From positions 110,827-170,356 of the forward strand of contig NZ_MJGI01000022.1 of assembly GCF_001864835.1 (NCBI RefSeq): a stretch of DNA of 59,530 nucleotides, read 5' to 3'. The position numbers and the translations under genes were made by a program. Below the pieces are notes generated by a model. It ran no database searches, was not told where the DNA came from, and worked only from the letters and a program-made list of their open reading frames with translations. Below, one piece after another: positions 41,167 to 50,453 of the stretch. How positions within the stretch are numbered: the first letter of the stretch is position 1; every line of letters begins with the position of its first letter. The stretch is from Curtobacterium sp. MCBA15_001. GTDB lineage: Bacteria; Actinomycetota; Actinomycetes; Actinomycetales; Microbacteriaceae.

Positions 41167-42570
41167 ATGACCGATCGCGCCGCGCCCGTGCACACCGTCC
41201 CGTTGCGGGACGACCGTCGGGTGGTGCTGATCGTGGCGATCCTGTCGTCGTTCGTGGTCGGGCTCGACGCCAGCGTCGTGAACGTCGCCCTCCCGGCGAT
41301 CCGACACGAGCTCGGCGGCGGGCTCGTCGTGCAGCAGTGGACGGTGGACGCCTACCTCGTCACGCTGGGGTCGCTCATCCTGGTCGCGGGGTCGCTCTCG
41401 GACCTGTTCGGCCGCGTGCGGATCATCCAGTGGGGGTTGGTCGTCTTCGGCATCGCGTCGGTGGTCTGTGCGATCGCCCCGACGGGTGAGGTCCTCATCG
41501 TGGCGCGGGCGTTCCAGGGCGTCGGCGGGGCGCTCGTCACGCCGAGTGCGCTCGCGCTCATCGTCGCGGCGTTCCGTGGTGCTGCCCAGGCGAAGGCGAT
41601 CGGTTCGTGGACGGCGTGGTCGAGTGCGGCGTCGATCCTCGGTCCCGTGGTCGGTGGCGTCATCGTCGACGGCATCGGCTGGCGGTGGATCTTCGTCGTG
41701 ACGGCGGTCCCGATCGCGGTGACGATCCCACTCGTGCGTCGGATCTCCGGTGACGTGATGGCCGGCGACCGCCCGCACGTGGACGTCGTCGGGGCGGTGC
41801 TCGCGGTGCTCGGCGTCGGCGGGGTGGTGCTCGGGCTCATCGAGCAGGAACGTCTGGGGTGGGGTTCGGCGGTCGTCGTCACGGCGCTCGTCGTGGGTGC
41901 GGGGGCGCTCGTGGCGTTCGTGCCGTGGGAGCTCCGCGTGACCCGCACGGGCGGTTCGCCACTGGTGCCGCTCGGGCTCTTCCGGGCGCGGAACTTCACC
42001 GTCGGCAACCTCGCGACGCTGTCGATCTACGGCGCCCTGGGCATGGTGTTCTTCGTCGTCACCCTGTTCCTGCAGGAGGTCTGGGGCTTCCCGGCCTGGG
42101 TCGCCGGACTCGCGACGCTGCCGCCGACGCTGATGCTCCTCGCGCTGTCGACGACGGTCGGGTCGCTGTCAGGACGGTACGGCCCGCGGTGGTTCATGGC
42201 CGGCGGACCGGCGACCGCGGCGGTCGGGGCGCTCCTGCTGCTGCTGGTCGGCGACGACCCGGCGGGCTACTGGTGGTCGGTGCTGCCCGGGCTCGTGCTC
42301 ATCGGCGCGGGGATCGCCGCGATGGTGACCCCCCTGACGAGCGCGGTCCTCGGGTCGGTGCCGCAGTCCGAGGCCGGTGCGGGTTCGGCGGTCAACAACG
42401 CGATCGCGCGCATCGCCGGGCTGGTCACCGTCGCGTTGGCCGGTGTCGTGCTCGGCGGTGAGGTGAGCGTGGGCGCGCTGCACCGCGCGATGGTCGTGAT
42501 GGCGCTGCTGCTGGCAGCTGGAGCCCTGGTGAGTGCCATCGGGATCCGGAATCCCACACGACGTTCGTGA
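41167..42570 (+). CDS. MFS transporter, DHA2-type drug exporter
   Basis: A 467-residue, probably 14-helix major facilitator of the DHA2 (EmrB/QacA) group. Hallmarks are SSFVVGLDASVVNVALPAI in helix 1, the D-L-F-G-R loop, ARAFQGVGGALVTPSALALI (motif C neighbourhood) and ILGPVVGGVIVDGIGWRWIF. It should export hydrophobic compounds using the proton gradient. The start ATG lies 6 bases after GATGAT, with no clear ribosome site. Its stop is immediately followed by the HAIR operator of clpB. Confidence 0.92.
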   Translation: MTDRAAPVHTVPLRDDRRVVLIVAILSSFVVGLDASVVNVALPAIRHELGGGLVVQQWTVDAYLVTLGSLILVAGSLSDLFGRVRIIQWGLVVFGIASVVCAIAPTGEVLIVARAFQGVGGALVTPSALALIVAAFRGAAQAKAIGSWTAWSSAASILGPVVGGVIVDGIGWRWIFVVTAVPIAVTIPLVRRISGDVMAGDRPHVDVVGAVLAVLGVGGVVLGLIEQERLGWGSAVVVTALVVGAGALVAFVPWELRVTRTGGSPLVPLGLFRARNFTVGNLATLSIYGALGMVFFVVTLFLQEVWGFPAWVAGLATLPPTLMLLALSTTVGSLSGRYGPRWFMAGGPATAAVGALLLLLVGDDPAGYWWSVLPGLVLIGAGIAAMVTPLTSAVLGSVPQSEAGAGSAVNNAIARIAGLVTVALAGVVLGGEVSVGALHRAMVVMALLLAAGALVSAIGIRNPTRRS

Positions 42571-42591
42571 GTTGAGTGCAGTAGACTCAAG
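42571..42591. promoter_or_regulatory. HAIR operator upstream of clpB
   Basis: GTTGAGT-GCAGTAG-ACTCAAG matches the HspR HAIR consensus CTTGAGT-N7-ACTCAAG at 13 of 14 fixed positions. It lies 33 bases before the clpB start, so clpB is very probably repressed by HspR. Confidence 0.9.
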
Positions 42592-42623
42592 TTGCACACC
42601 AACGCAAGGAAAGGACACCACGC

Positions 42624-44792
42624 ATGGCGAACCTCCAGGGCGCTCCTGACTCTGCGGAGCAGCAGAAGACCGCCCTCGAGCAGTACGGCGTCGACCTGAC
42701 GGCGATCGCGCGGAGCGGCAAGCTCGACCCCGTCATCGGCCGCGACGCCGAGATCCGGCGCGTCTCCCAGGTGCTGACGCGCCGCACCAAGAACAACCCC
42801 GTGCTCATCGGCGAGCCCGGTGTCGGCAAGACCGCCGTGGTCGAGGGCCTCGCGCAGCGCATCGTGGCCGGTGACGTCGCCGACTCGCTCAAGGACAAGC
42901 GGCTCGTGTCGCTCGACATCTCCGCGCTCATCGCCGGTGCGAAGTACCGCGGTGAGTTCGAGGAGCGCCTCAAGGACGTCCTCAAGGAGATCAACGACTC
43001 CGACGGCCAGGTCATCACGTTCATCGACGAACTCCACACGCTCATGGGCGCCGGTGGCGGCGAGGGCTCCGTCGCGGCGTCGAACATGCTCAAGCCGATG
43101 CTGGCGCGCGGCGAACTCCGCCTGATCGGCGCGACGACGCTCGACGAGTACCGCCAGTTCATCGAGAAGGACGCCGCGCTGGAACGCCGTTTCCAGCAGG
43201 TCTACGTGGGGGAGCCGAGCGTGCCGGACACGGTGGCGATCCTCCGCGGACTCAAGGAGCGCTACGAGGCGCACCACAAGGTGACGATCAACGACTCCGC
43301 GCTGGTCGCCGCGGCGAGCCTGTCGAACCGCTACATCTCCGGGCGCCAGCTGCCCGACAAGGCCATCGACCTGATCGACGAGGCCGCCAGCCGACTGCGC
43401 ATGGAGATCGACTCCAGCCCGGTCGAGATCGACGAGCTCAAGCGCAGCGTCGACCGCCTGAGGGTGGAGGAGTTCGCGCTGAAGCAGGAGAAGGACGACG
43501 CCTCGAAGGCCCGGCTGGCGACCCTGCGGACCGAGCTGCAGTCCCGCGAGGAACGTCTGCACGACCTCGAGTCCCGGTGGCAGGCCGAGCGTGCCTCGCT
43601 GAACCGGATCGGTGAGCTCAAGCAGCAGCTCGACGAGATCAACATGCGCTCCCAGCGGGCACAGCGCGAGGCCGACTACGAGACCGTGTCCCGGCTGGAG
43701 TACGGCGAGAAGCCCCGGATCGAGGCCGAGCTCGCCGCCGCCGAACAAGCCGAGTCCGCCGACCGGATGGTCAACGACAGCGTCACCGACGAGGACATCG
43801 CGGCCGTCATCGCCCAGTGGACGGGCATCCCGCTCGGACGGCTGCTGCAGGGCGAGACCGAGAAGCTCCTGCACCTGGAGACCGAGCTCGGACGTCGGAT
43901 CATCGGGCAGCGCACCGCGGTCGGCACGGTGTCGGAAGCGGTGCGTCGCACCCGCGCGGGCATCTCGGACCCGGACCGGCCGACGGGGTCGTTCCTGTTC
44001 CTCGGGCCGACGGGCGTCGGCAAGACCGAGCTGGCGAAGGCGCTCGCCGAGTTCCTGTTCGACGACGAGAAGGCCCTCGTCCGCATCGACATGAGCGAGT
44101 ACGGCGAGAAGCACTCCGTCGCGCGGCTGATCGGCGCCCCGCCCGGGTACGTCGGGTACGAGGCCGGCGGGCAACTCACCGAGTCCGTCCGCCGTCGGCC
44201 GTACTCGGTGATCCTGCTCGACGAGGTCGAGAAGGCCCACCCCGAGGTCTTCGACGTGCTGCTGCAGGTGCTCGACGACGGTCGGCTGACCGACGGGCAG
44301 GGCCGCACGGTCGACTTCCGGAACACGATCATGGTGCTGACGTCGAACCTCGGCTCGCAGTTCATGACCGACCTCACCCTGACGTCCGAGCAGCGTGAGG
44401 AAGCGGTGCGCGAGCTCGTGCAGCAGGCCTTCCGTCCGGAGTTCGTGAACCGCCTCGACGACATCGTGGTGTTCCAGGCGCTCACGTCCGAGGACCTCGG
44501 CCAGATCGTCTCGCTGTACGTCGACCGCCTCGCCCGACGGCTGTCCGACCGGCGGCTCGAGCTCGCGGTCACGCCCCAGGCGCGCAGCTGGCTCGCCGAG
44601 CGCGGGTACGACCCGGTGTACGGCGCCCGGCCGCTCCGCCGGCTCATGCAGCGGCAGATCGACGACCAGTTGGCGCGGGCGATCCTCTCCGGAGACGTGC
44701 GCGACGGCGACACCGTGCGGGTCGACCTCGCCGCAGGCGGCGACGGCCTGGTGGTCGAGCCCTTCGAGCTGGCGGAGATCGTCGAGGAGTGA
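42624..44792 (+). CDS. clpB: ClpB-type disaggregase lacking the N-terminal domain
   Basis: A 722-residue AAA+ disaggregase. NBD1 has Walker A GEPGVGKT (63-70) and Walker B TFIDELH; the coiled-coil middle domain typical of ClpB is present (about 270-400: [25 protein letters not shown]); NBD2 has [17 protein letters not shown] and the pore loop GYVGYEAGG. The roughly 140-residue N-terminal substrate-binding domain of full-length ClpB is absent; the protein starts with a short tail before [19 protein letters not shown]. It cooperates with DnaK to rescue aggregates. The HAIR site and the dnaK/hspR genes in the same window support joint heat-shock control. Confidence 0.94.
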   Translation: MANLQGAPDSAEQQKTALEQYGVDLTAIARSGKLDPVIGRDAEIRRVSQVLTRRTKNNPVLIGEPGVGKTAVVEGLAQRIVAGDVADSLKDKRLVSLDISALIAGAKYRGEFEERLKDVLKEINDSDGQVITFIDELHTLMGAGGGEGSVAASNMLKPMLARGELRLIGATTLDEYRQFIEKDAALERRFQQVYVGEPSVPDTVAILRGLKERYEAHHKVTINDSALVAAASLSNRYISGRQLPDKAIDLIDEAASRLRMEIDSSPVEIDELKRSVDRLRVEEFALKQEKDDASKARLATLRTELQSREERLHDLESRWQAERASLNRIGELKQQLDEINMRSQRAQREADYETVSRLEYGEKPRIEAELAAAEQAESADRMVNDSVTDEDIAAVIAQWTGIPLGRLLQGETEKLLHLETELGRRIIGQRTAVGTVSEAVRRTRAGISDPDRPTGSFLFLGPTGVGKTELAKALAEFLFDDEKALVRIDMSEYGEKHSVARLIGAPPGYVGYEAGGQLTESVRRRPYSVILLDEVEKAHPEVFDVLLQVLDDGRLTDGQGRTVDFRNTIMVLTSNLGSQFMTDLTLTSEQREEAVRELVQQAFRPEFVNRLDDIVVFQALTSEDLGQIVSLYVDRLARRLSDRRLELAVTPQARSWLAERGYDPVYGARPLRRLMQRQIDDQLARAILSGDVRDGDTVRVDLAAGGDGLVVEPFELAEIVEE

Positions 44793-44797
44793 CCGAC

Positions 44798-44840
44798 GGG
44801 AGGCCCGTGACCGGTTCCTGAGACCGGTGGCGGGCCTCCC
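44798..44840 (+). terminator. Terminator after clpB, GGGAGGCCCG family
   Basis: Inverted repeat of 18-base arms with two mismatches (GGGAGGCCCGTGACCGGT at 44798-44815, right arm 44823-44840), 7-base loop. No U-tract. Confidence 0.75.
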
Positions 44841-44857
44841 GGCCTAGCTTGCGGAGC

Positions 44858-45412
44858 ATGCCTGAGATCCGCGCGTTCCGTCGCCTCACCGACTCCATCG
44901 AGCACGCGAGCGTGCTCGACCCGGCGGTCGACTTCGACCGGAAGGTCGTCAACGCCTTCGCCCGGCCGAAGGGCCTGCGGCAGCTGCTGCACGGTGTGCC
45001 GTTCGGGCACCCGCTGCATCCGCTCATGGTGCAGGTGCCGCTCGGCGCCTGGATCTCCGCGGCGGTGCTCGACCTGCTCGGCGGGAAGGGCAATCGGCGG
45101 GCGGCGAAGACGCTGGTCGGGGTGGGACTGGTGTCCGCTTCGAGTGCGAGCGTCGCCGGGTACGTCGACTGGTCCGAGCTCGACCGTGAGCAGCTCCGTA
45201 CTGGATGGGTGCACCAGGCCGTCAACTGGGTCGGCATCTCGCTGTACGGGCTGTCCTGGTGGCAGCGGAAGCGCGGGAACCACGGCGCAGGGAAGCTGCT
45301 CGGCTTCGCCGGGCTGACCGTGGTCGGTGTCGGCGGGTACCTCGGCGGGCACCTGGCGTACCGGCAGCGCGCGGGTGTGAGCGACCACGGCGAGGTCCCG
45401 TTCGACGCGTGA
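44858..45412 (+). CDS. DUF2231 family membrane protein
   Basis: A 184-residue membrane protein with about four hydrophobic segments. The DUF2231 mark is HGVPFGHPLHPLMVQVPLGAW near residues 44-64, with further segments TLVGVGLVSASSASVAGYVDW and LLGFAGLTVVGVGGYLGGHLAY. Function unknown; some relatives are predicted to bind haem through the His pair, which is only inference here. ATG 44858 follows TAGCTT by 7 bases without a ribosome site, suggesting a leaderless mRNA. Confidence 0.82.
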   Translation: MPEIRAFRRLTDSIEHASVLDPAVDFDRKVVNAFARPKGLRQLLHGVPFGHPLHPLMVQVPLGAWISAAVLDLLGGKGNRRAAKTLVGVGLVSASSASVAGYVDWSELDREQLRTGWVHQAVNWVGISLYGLSWWQRKRGNHGAGKLLGFAGLTVVGVGGYLGGHLAYRQRAGVSDHGEVPFDA

Positions 45413-45479
45413 CGCGCTGCGCTCGTCGCGCCGGTGACGCGTTACGTCGGTGAAACACCCGGGCCACCAGGCTCGGGGC

Positions 45480-45608
45480 ATGGACCACCTCAGTACCGAC
45501 ACCGTTCCCCTGACCGTCATGCCGAGCGGCGGTGCTGCCACCTTCGTGGTGCGCATCGACGAGCAGGCCGGGGAGGTGCACCTCGACCCGGCTTCCTCCC
45601 AGGCGTAG
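45480..45608 (+). CDS. Small hypothetical protein, 42 residues
   Basis: A short frame MDHLSTDTVPLTVMPSGGAA... ending HLDPASSQA, located between the DUF2231 gene and the response regulator and overlapped by no other plausible gene. Composition is protein-like (beta-strand pattern ATFVVRIDEQAGEVHLD), but the ribosome site is weak (GGCTCGGGGC). Function unknown; it may be a small partner or leader of the two-component module that begins 18 bases later. Confidence 0.4.
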   Translation: MDHLSTDTVPLTVMPSGGAATFVVRIDEQAGEVHLDPASSQA

Positions 45609-45625
45609 TGGTGTGTGATACATCG

Positions 45626-46279
45626 GTGCGCGTACTGGTGGTCGACGACGAACGGGCCCTCGCTGACCTCGTGGCGAAGGGCCTCGTGCGGCAGGACATG
45701 GCCGTCGACGTCGTGTACCGCGGGGACGAGGCCGACGAGCTGCTGAGCGTGAACGACTACGACGTCGTGGTCCTGGACCGCGACGTCCCCGGTCTGCACG
45801 GCGACGAGGTCGCGCGGCGGCTCACGGCCCGCGGCGGGCTGACCCGGATCCTCATGCTCACCGCCGCCACCACGCTCAGTGACCGGGTGCACGGGCTCGA
45901 ACTGGGCGCCGACGACTACCTGGCCAAGCCGTTCGAGTACCCCGAGCTCGTCGCCCGCGTCCGAGCACTCGGTCGGCGGAGCGTCGCTCCGGTCGCGCCG
46001 GTGCTCGAGCGCGGCGACCTGGTGGTCGACTCGAACCGGCGGATGGCCACGCGCGGCGGTCGTCCGCTCGACCTGACGCCGAAGGAGCTCGGCGTGCTCG
46101 AGGCGCTGCTCCGGGCAGACGGCCGGATCGTCTCCGCCGAAGAGCTGCTCGAGAAGGTCTGGGACATGAACATCGACCCGTTCACGGCTGCGGTGCGGGT
46201 GACGATGTCGAAGCTCCGGCGGAAGCTCGGGGAACCCGACCCGATCCGGACCGTGCCGGGCAAGGGGTACGCGGTGTGA
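45626..46279 (+). CDS. Two-component response regulator, OmpR family
   Basis: A 217-residue regulator. The receiver domain begins MRVLVVDDERALADLV, with phosphoacceptor Asp 51 in VVVLDRDVPG, Thr in LMLTAA and Lys in ADDYLAKPF. The C-terminal winged helix (about 125-215) shows LDLTPKELGVLEALLRADGRIVS and the recognition region VRVTMSKLRRKLGEPDPIRTVPGKGYAV. GTG 45626 is chosen as the classic receiver start; in-frame GTGs at 45608 and 45611 are possible. A GATACA box lies just upstream. It overlaps the kinase gene start and should control the downstream lipoprotein and efflux genes. Confidence 0.93.
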   Translation: MRVLVVDDERALADLVAKGLVRQDMAVDVVYRGDEADELLSVNDYDVVVLDRDVPGLHGDEVARRLTARGGLTRILMLTAATTLSDRVHGLELGADDYLAKPFEYPELVARVRALGRRSVAPVAPVLERGDLVVDSNRRMATRGGRPLDLTPKELGVLEALLRADGRIVSAEELLEKVWDMNIDPFTAAVRVTMSKLRRKLGEPDPIRTVPGKGYAV

Positions 46280-47502
46280 TGCGGCGGCGTTCGCGGCCTC
46301 GTCGGACCTGGAGCATCCGAGCCCGGACGGCGCTCGCGTTCGCTGCCGCGGCGATGGCGTTGGCGGCGGGCGTCGTGGTGTTCACCAACCTGATGTCGAT
46401 CGCCGGCGCGGGTCATGCTGTCGCCGCGCTCGAGTTCACCTCCGCGGATGACCTCGACTCCGGAGCGGGCGGGACCGGGACGATCACGTCGTCCGGACCC
46501 GGCGTGTCGGCAGGCATCGCCGGAGCGCCGGAACCCGATGGGTTCCCGGACGGGACGTTCTCGGACCGGCCCGGCGCGGACCTCGCCGCCGTGCAGGTCA
46601 TCGCGGTCCTGCAGTGGCAGTGGTCGGCTGTCGGGGTGGCCGGTGCCGGGCTCGTGGCGGGGGGCGTCGGGTGGCTCGTGAGCCGACGGATGCTCCGGCC
46701 GATCGACCGCATCACTGCGACGGCGAACCGGATCACGGCGTCCAACCTGCACGAGCGCATCGACCTCGACGGACCGGACGACGAACTCCGGCGCCTCTCG
46801 CGTACGGTGGACGACCTGCTCGATCGACTGCACACCGCGTTCGAGAGCCAACGTCGCTTCGTCGCACAGGCCTCGCACGAGCTGCGCACGCCGCTCGCCG
46901 TGCAGCGCGCTGCGCTCCAGATCGGCCTCCCGGACGACGCGGAGCCCGACGACGTCCGCGCCACGCGGGACGAACTGCTCGAGCAGAACCGCCGGACCGA
47001 GCACATCGTGGAGTCGTTGCTGACGCTCGCTGAGGCCGACCGTGGGATCGCGGGGCATGCGGCCGCGGTCGACCTCGCCGAGCTCGCGGACGAGGTCGTC
47101 GCGTCCGTCAGCGACTTCGCCGCACGCGTCGGTGTCGCGGTCGTGCACGAAGCGATCGCGTCCGACGGTGCCCCGGACCCGCTCGGTGACGAGACCCTCG
47201 TCCGCCAGCTGATCACGAACCTGGTGCGGAACGCGGTCGAGTACAACGAGCCAGACGGGTTCGTCCGCGTGACGACCGACGCGACCGGGCTCGTCGTCGA
47301 GAACTCGGGGCCCGTCGTGTCCGATGACGTCGTCCCGCTGTTGGTCGAGCCGTTCCGGCGGTGTCCCCGGTCGACGGAGACCGGTCGGCACAGTGGCCTC
47401 GGACTGTCCATCGTCGCGTCGATCGCACAGGCCCACGGGTGGCGCCTGGAACTCACGGCACGGCCGGGCGGCGGGTTGCGTGTCGGTGTTTCGCTGATGT
47501 GA
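46279..47502 (+). CDS. Sensor histidine kinase
   Basis: A 407-residue membrane kinase. The first membrane helix is at about 18-40 (LAFAAAAMALAAGVVVFTNL), then an extracellular loop of about 70 residues rich in Gly, Ser, Asp and Pro, and the second helix near 112-135. A HAMP domain follows (RRMLRPIDRITATANRITASNLHERI), then the H-box ASHELRTP with His 200, the N-box NLVRNAVEYNE, and G-box HSGLGLSIVASIAQAHGW. ATG 46279 overlaps the regulator stop (TGATG). The small external loop suggests sensing at the membrane. Confidence 0.92.
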   Translation: MRRRSRPRRTWSIRARTALAFAAAAMALAAGVVVFTNLMSIAGAGHAVAALEFTSADDLDSGAGGTGTITSSGPGVSAGIAGAPEPDGFPDGTFSDRPGADLAAVQVIAVLQWQWSAVGVAGAGLVAGGVGWLVSRRMLRPIDRITATANRITASNLHERIDLDGPDDELRRLSRTVDDLLDRLHTAFESQRRFVAQASHELRTPLAVQRAALQIGLPDDAEPDDVRATRDELLEQNRRTEHIVESLLTLAEADRGIAGHAAAVDLAELADEVVASVSDFAARVGVAVVHEAIASDGAPDPLGDETLVRQLITNLVRNAVEYNEPDGFVRVTTDATGLVVENSGPVVSDDVVPLLVEPFRRCPRSTETGRHSGLGLSIVASIAQAHGWRLELTARPGGGLRVGVSLM

Positions 47503-47549
47503 CGCCGCGGGTACGCGGCCCGAAACAGCCGTTCCGCTGTGCTGGACCC

Positions 47550-48056
47550 ATGACGATCACGAACACCCGCCGCCTGCGCGGCACCATCGGTTCCCTGGCC
47601 GTCCTCGCTGCGGTCCCGTTCCTGCTGGTCGCGTGTTCGGGGCAACCGGACGCCGACGGTGCCCTGCGCGCCGATGCCGGCATCGGTGCGCAGTGGGGTG
47701 CGTGCATGCGTGATGCCGGCTTCGACGTGACGGACCCGGACGACGCCGCCGTGCAGGCCGGTGTGGCGAAGGTCCCCGCCGGCGCCGACCAGGCCGCGTT
47801 CCAAGCGGCTGCAGCTTCCTGCGCGCAGCACGCCGGCGTCACGGGTGCCAGCAGCGCCCAGCGGGACCGGTGGGAGCGCGAGTACGCGGCCGTCGCGAGC
47901 TGCGTCCGGGAACACGGCTACGCGGACCTCCCGGAACAGCAGCCGGGCAGCATCACCGTCGAGGGCTACCCGCGCGCCGAGGAGCCGGCCTTCGAGCAGG
48001 TCATGGACGACTGCATGGCGGAGTACTCGCCCGACACGAAGCCGATCGGCGGCTGA
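47550..48056 (+). CDS. Lipoprotein with duplicated C-[MV]-R-x3-G-[FY] motif, first copy
   Basis: A 168-residue lipoprotein with signal core IGSLAVLAAVPFLLVACS (lipobox LVAC). The mature part holds two related motifs, ACMRDAGFDVTDPDD (about 52-66) and SCVREHGYADLPE (about 114-126), plus additional Cys residues (ASCAQHAG and DDCMAEYSP). It is paralogous to the next gene. Similar actinobacterial lipoproteins with CMRxxGxxxxPDP motifs often stand next to peptidoglycan-binding efflux adaptors, as here. The paired cysteines may form disulfides outside the membrane. Confidence 0.82.
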   Translation: MTITNTRRLRGTIGSLAVLAAVPFLLVACSGQPDADGALRADAGIGAQWGACMRDAGFDVTDPDDAAVQAGVAKVPAGADQAAFQAAAASCAQHAGVTGASSAQRDRWEREYAAVASCVREHGYADLPEQQPGSITVEGYPRAEEPAFEQVMDDCMAEYSPDTKPIGG

Positions 48057-48143
48057 GAGCGACCACGGCACCCCGCCGAGACGCCGCCGCCACCTGCGCC
48101 ACCACCTCCATCGCCGACCTCTCCACGAACGGAAGCCACCATC

Positions 48144-48653
48144 ATGACCACCCGCACCACGGACACCTCCCCCGCCAGCACCCGCAGGCGGACCCGGTTC
48201 GCCGTCGCCGTCGCCGCACTGCTGCTCGCGCCAGCGATCCTGACCGCCTGCTCCTCGGACCAGCCCGACAGTGCGCCGTCGCCCGAGCGTGACACTGCAT
48301 CCGCGTTCTTCTCGTGCATGCGGGACAAGGGCTACGACGTTCCTGATCCGACGGCCGACCAGAAGAGTGTCTCGCTCGAGGTCCCGGACGGTGTGGACCC
48401 GTTGCAGTACCGGGACGACATGGCGGGGTGCGCGAAGAGCAGCGGTGCTGGCGACGGGGCGGCGCAGCCCCTGCCGGGTGCGGGCAAGGAGTGGGAGAAG
48501 ACGGTGTCGTGCGTCCGCGAGCACGGCTTCCCCGACTTCCCGGACGACATGGACGCGGCCGCGTCGTTCGCGCCCGCCGACACCAGCACCTACGAGGACG
48601 TGCTGGAGACGTGCTCGACCGGCGAGGCCGCTGATGCCTCGGGCGCCGAATGA
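48144..48653 (+). CDS. Lipoprotein with duplicated C-[MV]-R-x3-G-[FY] motif, second copy
   Basis: A 169-residue lipoprotein (signal core AVAVAALLLAPAILTACS, lipobox LTAC). It carries the same twin motif as its neighbour: SCMRDKGYDVPDPT near residues 57-70 and SCVREHGFPDFPDD near 122-135, with extra cysteines (AGCAKSS, ETCSTGE). The stop overlaps the adaptor gene start (ATGA), so both are co-translated. A role in sensing or assisting the adaptor/ABC exporter is inferred from the operon, not shown. Confidence 0.83.
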   Translation: MTTRTTDTSPASTRRRTRFAVAVAALLLAPAILTACSSDQPDSAPSPERDTASAFFSCMRDKGYDVPDPTADQKSVSLEVPDGVDPLQYRDDMAGCAKSSGAGDGAAQPLPGAGKEWEKTVSCVREHGFPDFPDDMDAAASFAPADTSTYEDVLETCSTGEAADASGAE

Positions 48654-49699
48654 GCACCGGGACCCGACGGCGCAGCATCGTCGTGAGCGCCTGTCTCGTC
48701 GCGGCACTCGGCGCCGGAGCCGGCATCTGGGCCGTCGTCGACCAGCCCGAACGGTCGTCGGCGAGCACCACGCACGACCAGGCCTACACGGGCCCGACCG
48801 CGACGGTCGACAAGGGCGACCTCACCGACTCGAAGGTCTTCGCGGGGACGCTCGGCTACGGCGCACCGACCGGTCTCACCGGCGCAGCGCAGGGGACACT
48901 CACGTGGTTGCCGACGCCCGGCGACGTGATCGGTCGTGACGCACCGCTGTACGCGGTCGACGAGCGCCCCGTGCGGTCGATGCACGGCACGATCCCGCTC
49001 TGGCGCTCGCTGGAGCGGGGGCTCAAGGGCGGCGACGTCCGGCAGCTCAACGAGAACCTGGCGGCGCTCGGCTACGACGTCGGGCTCGACGAGACGTTCG
49101 GTCCGCGGACCCAGCGCGCCGTCAAGCGGTGGCAGAAGGCGCGCGGCCAGGAGACGACGGGCGTGCTCACCGCGAACGACATCGCGTTCGTGGCCGGCGA
49201 CGTCCGGGTCGCCTCCGTCGGGCTCGCGCTCGGGCAGCCGGCGTCGGGCGAGGTCCTCCAGCTGACGAGCACGAAGCGGATCGTCGTCGCCACCGTGTCA
49301 CAGCGTGAGGCCGAACGCCTGGCCGTCGGGACGTCGGTGTCGGTACGCATCAACGGCGCCGGCGAGCCGATGCCCGGGCAGGTCACCGACGTCACGCCGA
49401 ACACGTCCGACGACGGGGGCGCCAAGGTCGACGTGTCCGTGTCCTTCGACGCGGGGGACCGACAGCTGCCGGCTGCCGCATCGGCCCAGATCGACGCCCA
49501 GGGCACGACCGAACAGGGCGTGCTCTCGGTCCCGGTCGCGGCGCTCGCGGCCGGTCCGGGCGGGAAGTACTCCGTCGACGTCGTCGGGAAGGACGGCACC
49601 CGGAAGCGCGTCGCCGTCGTACCGGGCTTCACCGCGGACGGCCGCGTGGCGGTCACGGGCGAGCTGTCGGCAGGCGACCGCGTCGTGGTGCCGTCGTGA
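48650..49699 (+). CDS. Efflux adaptor with peptidoglycan-binding domain
   Basis: A 349-residue membrane-anchored adaptor (one N-terminal helix, [20 protein letters not shown]). A PG-binding-1 domain is seen at about 120-170 ([39 protein letters not shown]). It is followed by HlyD/MacA-like beta-barrel segments ([50 protein letters not shown]). Such proteins tie MacB-type ABC transporters to the cell wall in Gram-positives. It overlaps the lipoprotein gene (ATGA) and the ATPase gene (GTGA). Confidence 0.9.
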   Translation: MSTGTRRRSIVVSACLVAALGAGAGIWAVVDQPERSSASTTHDQAYTGPTATVDKGDLTDSKVFAGTLGYGAPTGLTGAAQGTLTWLPTPGDVIGRDAPLYAVDERPVRSMHGTIPLWRSLERGLKGGDVRQLNENLAALGYDVGLDETFGPRTQRAVKRWQKARGQETTGVLTANDIAFVAGDVRVASVGLALGQPASGEVLQLTSTKRIVVATVSQREAERLAVGTSVSVRINGAGEPMPGQVTDVTPNTSDDGGAKVDVSVSFDAGDRQLPAAASAQIDAQGTTEQGVLSVPVAALAAGPGGKYSVDVVGKDGTRKRVAVVPGFTADGRVAVTGELSAGDRVVVPS

Positions 49700-50453
49700 G
49701 CGCGCACGCCGTCGTGAACGCATCGAACGTCGTCCTGACGCTCGACGCGGTCACGAAGACCTACGGTGACGTCGGCGCGCTCCGCGGGGTGTCGCTCTCT
49801 GTCGCCGCAGGGGAGCTCGCCGCGGTCGTCGGTCCGTCGGGATCGGGCAAGTCGACGATGCTCAACATCATCGGCACGCTCGACCGGCCGACGTCGGGCA
49901 CGGTGGCGATCACCGGCCACGACGTCGCGACGATGCGCGACGACGCCCTCGCCCTGCTGCGCGCCCAGCACGTCGGGTTCGTGTTCCAGCACTTCCACCT
50001 GCAGTCCGGCGCGACCGCAGCCGAGAACGTCGCCGACGGCCTGCTCTACGCGGGCGTCGGCCGTCGCGAACGGCACCGCCGCGCCGTCGTCGCGCTGGGT
50101 CGGGTGGGGCTCGGACACCGCACCGACCACCGGCCGCACCAGCTGTCGGGCGGCGAGAAACAGCGTGTGGCCATCGCGCGCGCCATCGTGGGCGATCCGA
50201 CGATCCTGCTCGCCGACGAGCCCACCGGCGCACTCGACACCGCCTCGGGGGTGCTGCGATCCTGGAGTTGCTGCGTGAACTCAACGCCGCCGGGACGACG
50301 GTCCTCGTGATCACCCATGACCTGGAACTCGCGGCGTCCCTGCCACGGCAGATCCGGATGCGCGACGGCCTGGTCGAGCACGACTCGGCCGGGTCGGCCG
50401 CGGGAGCCGTGGACGCCGCCGGACTCGCGGACGCCATCCGAGGTGCACGGTGA
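49696..50453 (+). pseudogene. MacB-type ABC ATPase interrupted by a frameshift
   Basis: The first frame (49696-50310) gives a normal MacB/LolD-type ATPase: Walker [11 protein letters not shown]-loop FVFQHFHLQ, signature LSGGEKQR, Walker [17 protein letters not shown]. It then runs into an unrelated tail. From about 50253 the correct continuation, [27 protein letters not shown] with the switch His, lies in another frame and ends at 50453 in a GTGA overlap with the permease. One missing base in the G5 run at 50247-50251 explains it. With the base restored the protein is about 252 residues, normal length. It is either a recent mutation or a sequencing error. Confidence 0.85.

Noticed and set aside
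43676..45892. 738-codon minus-strand frame over clpB and DUF2231
   Set aside because: Ser/Arg-rich shadow ORF without motifs, entirely opposite to well-supported genes.
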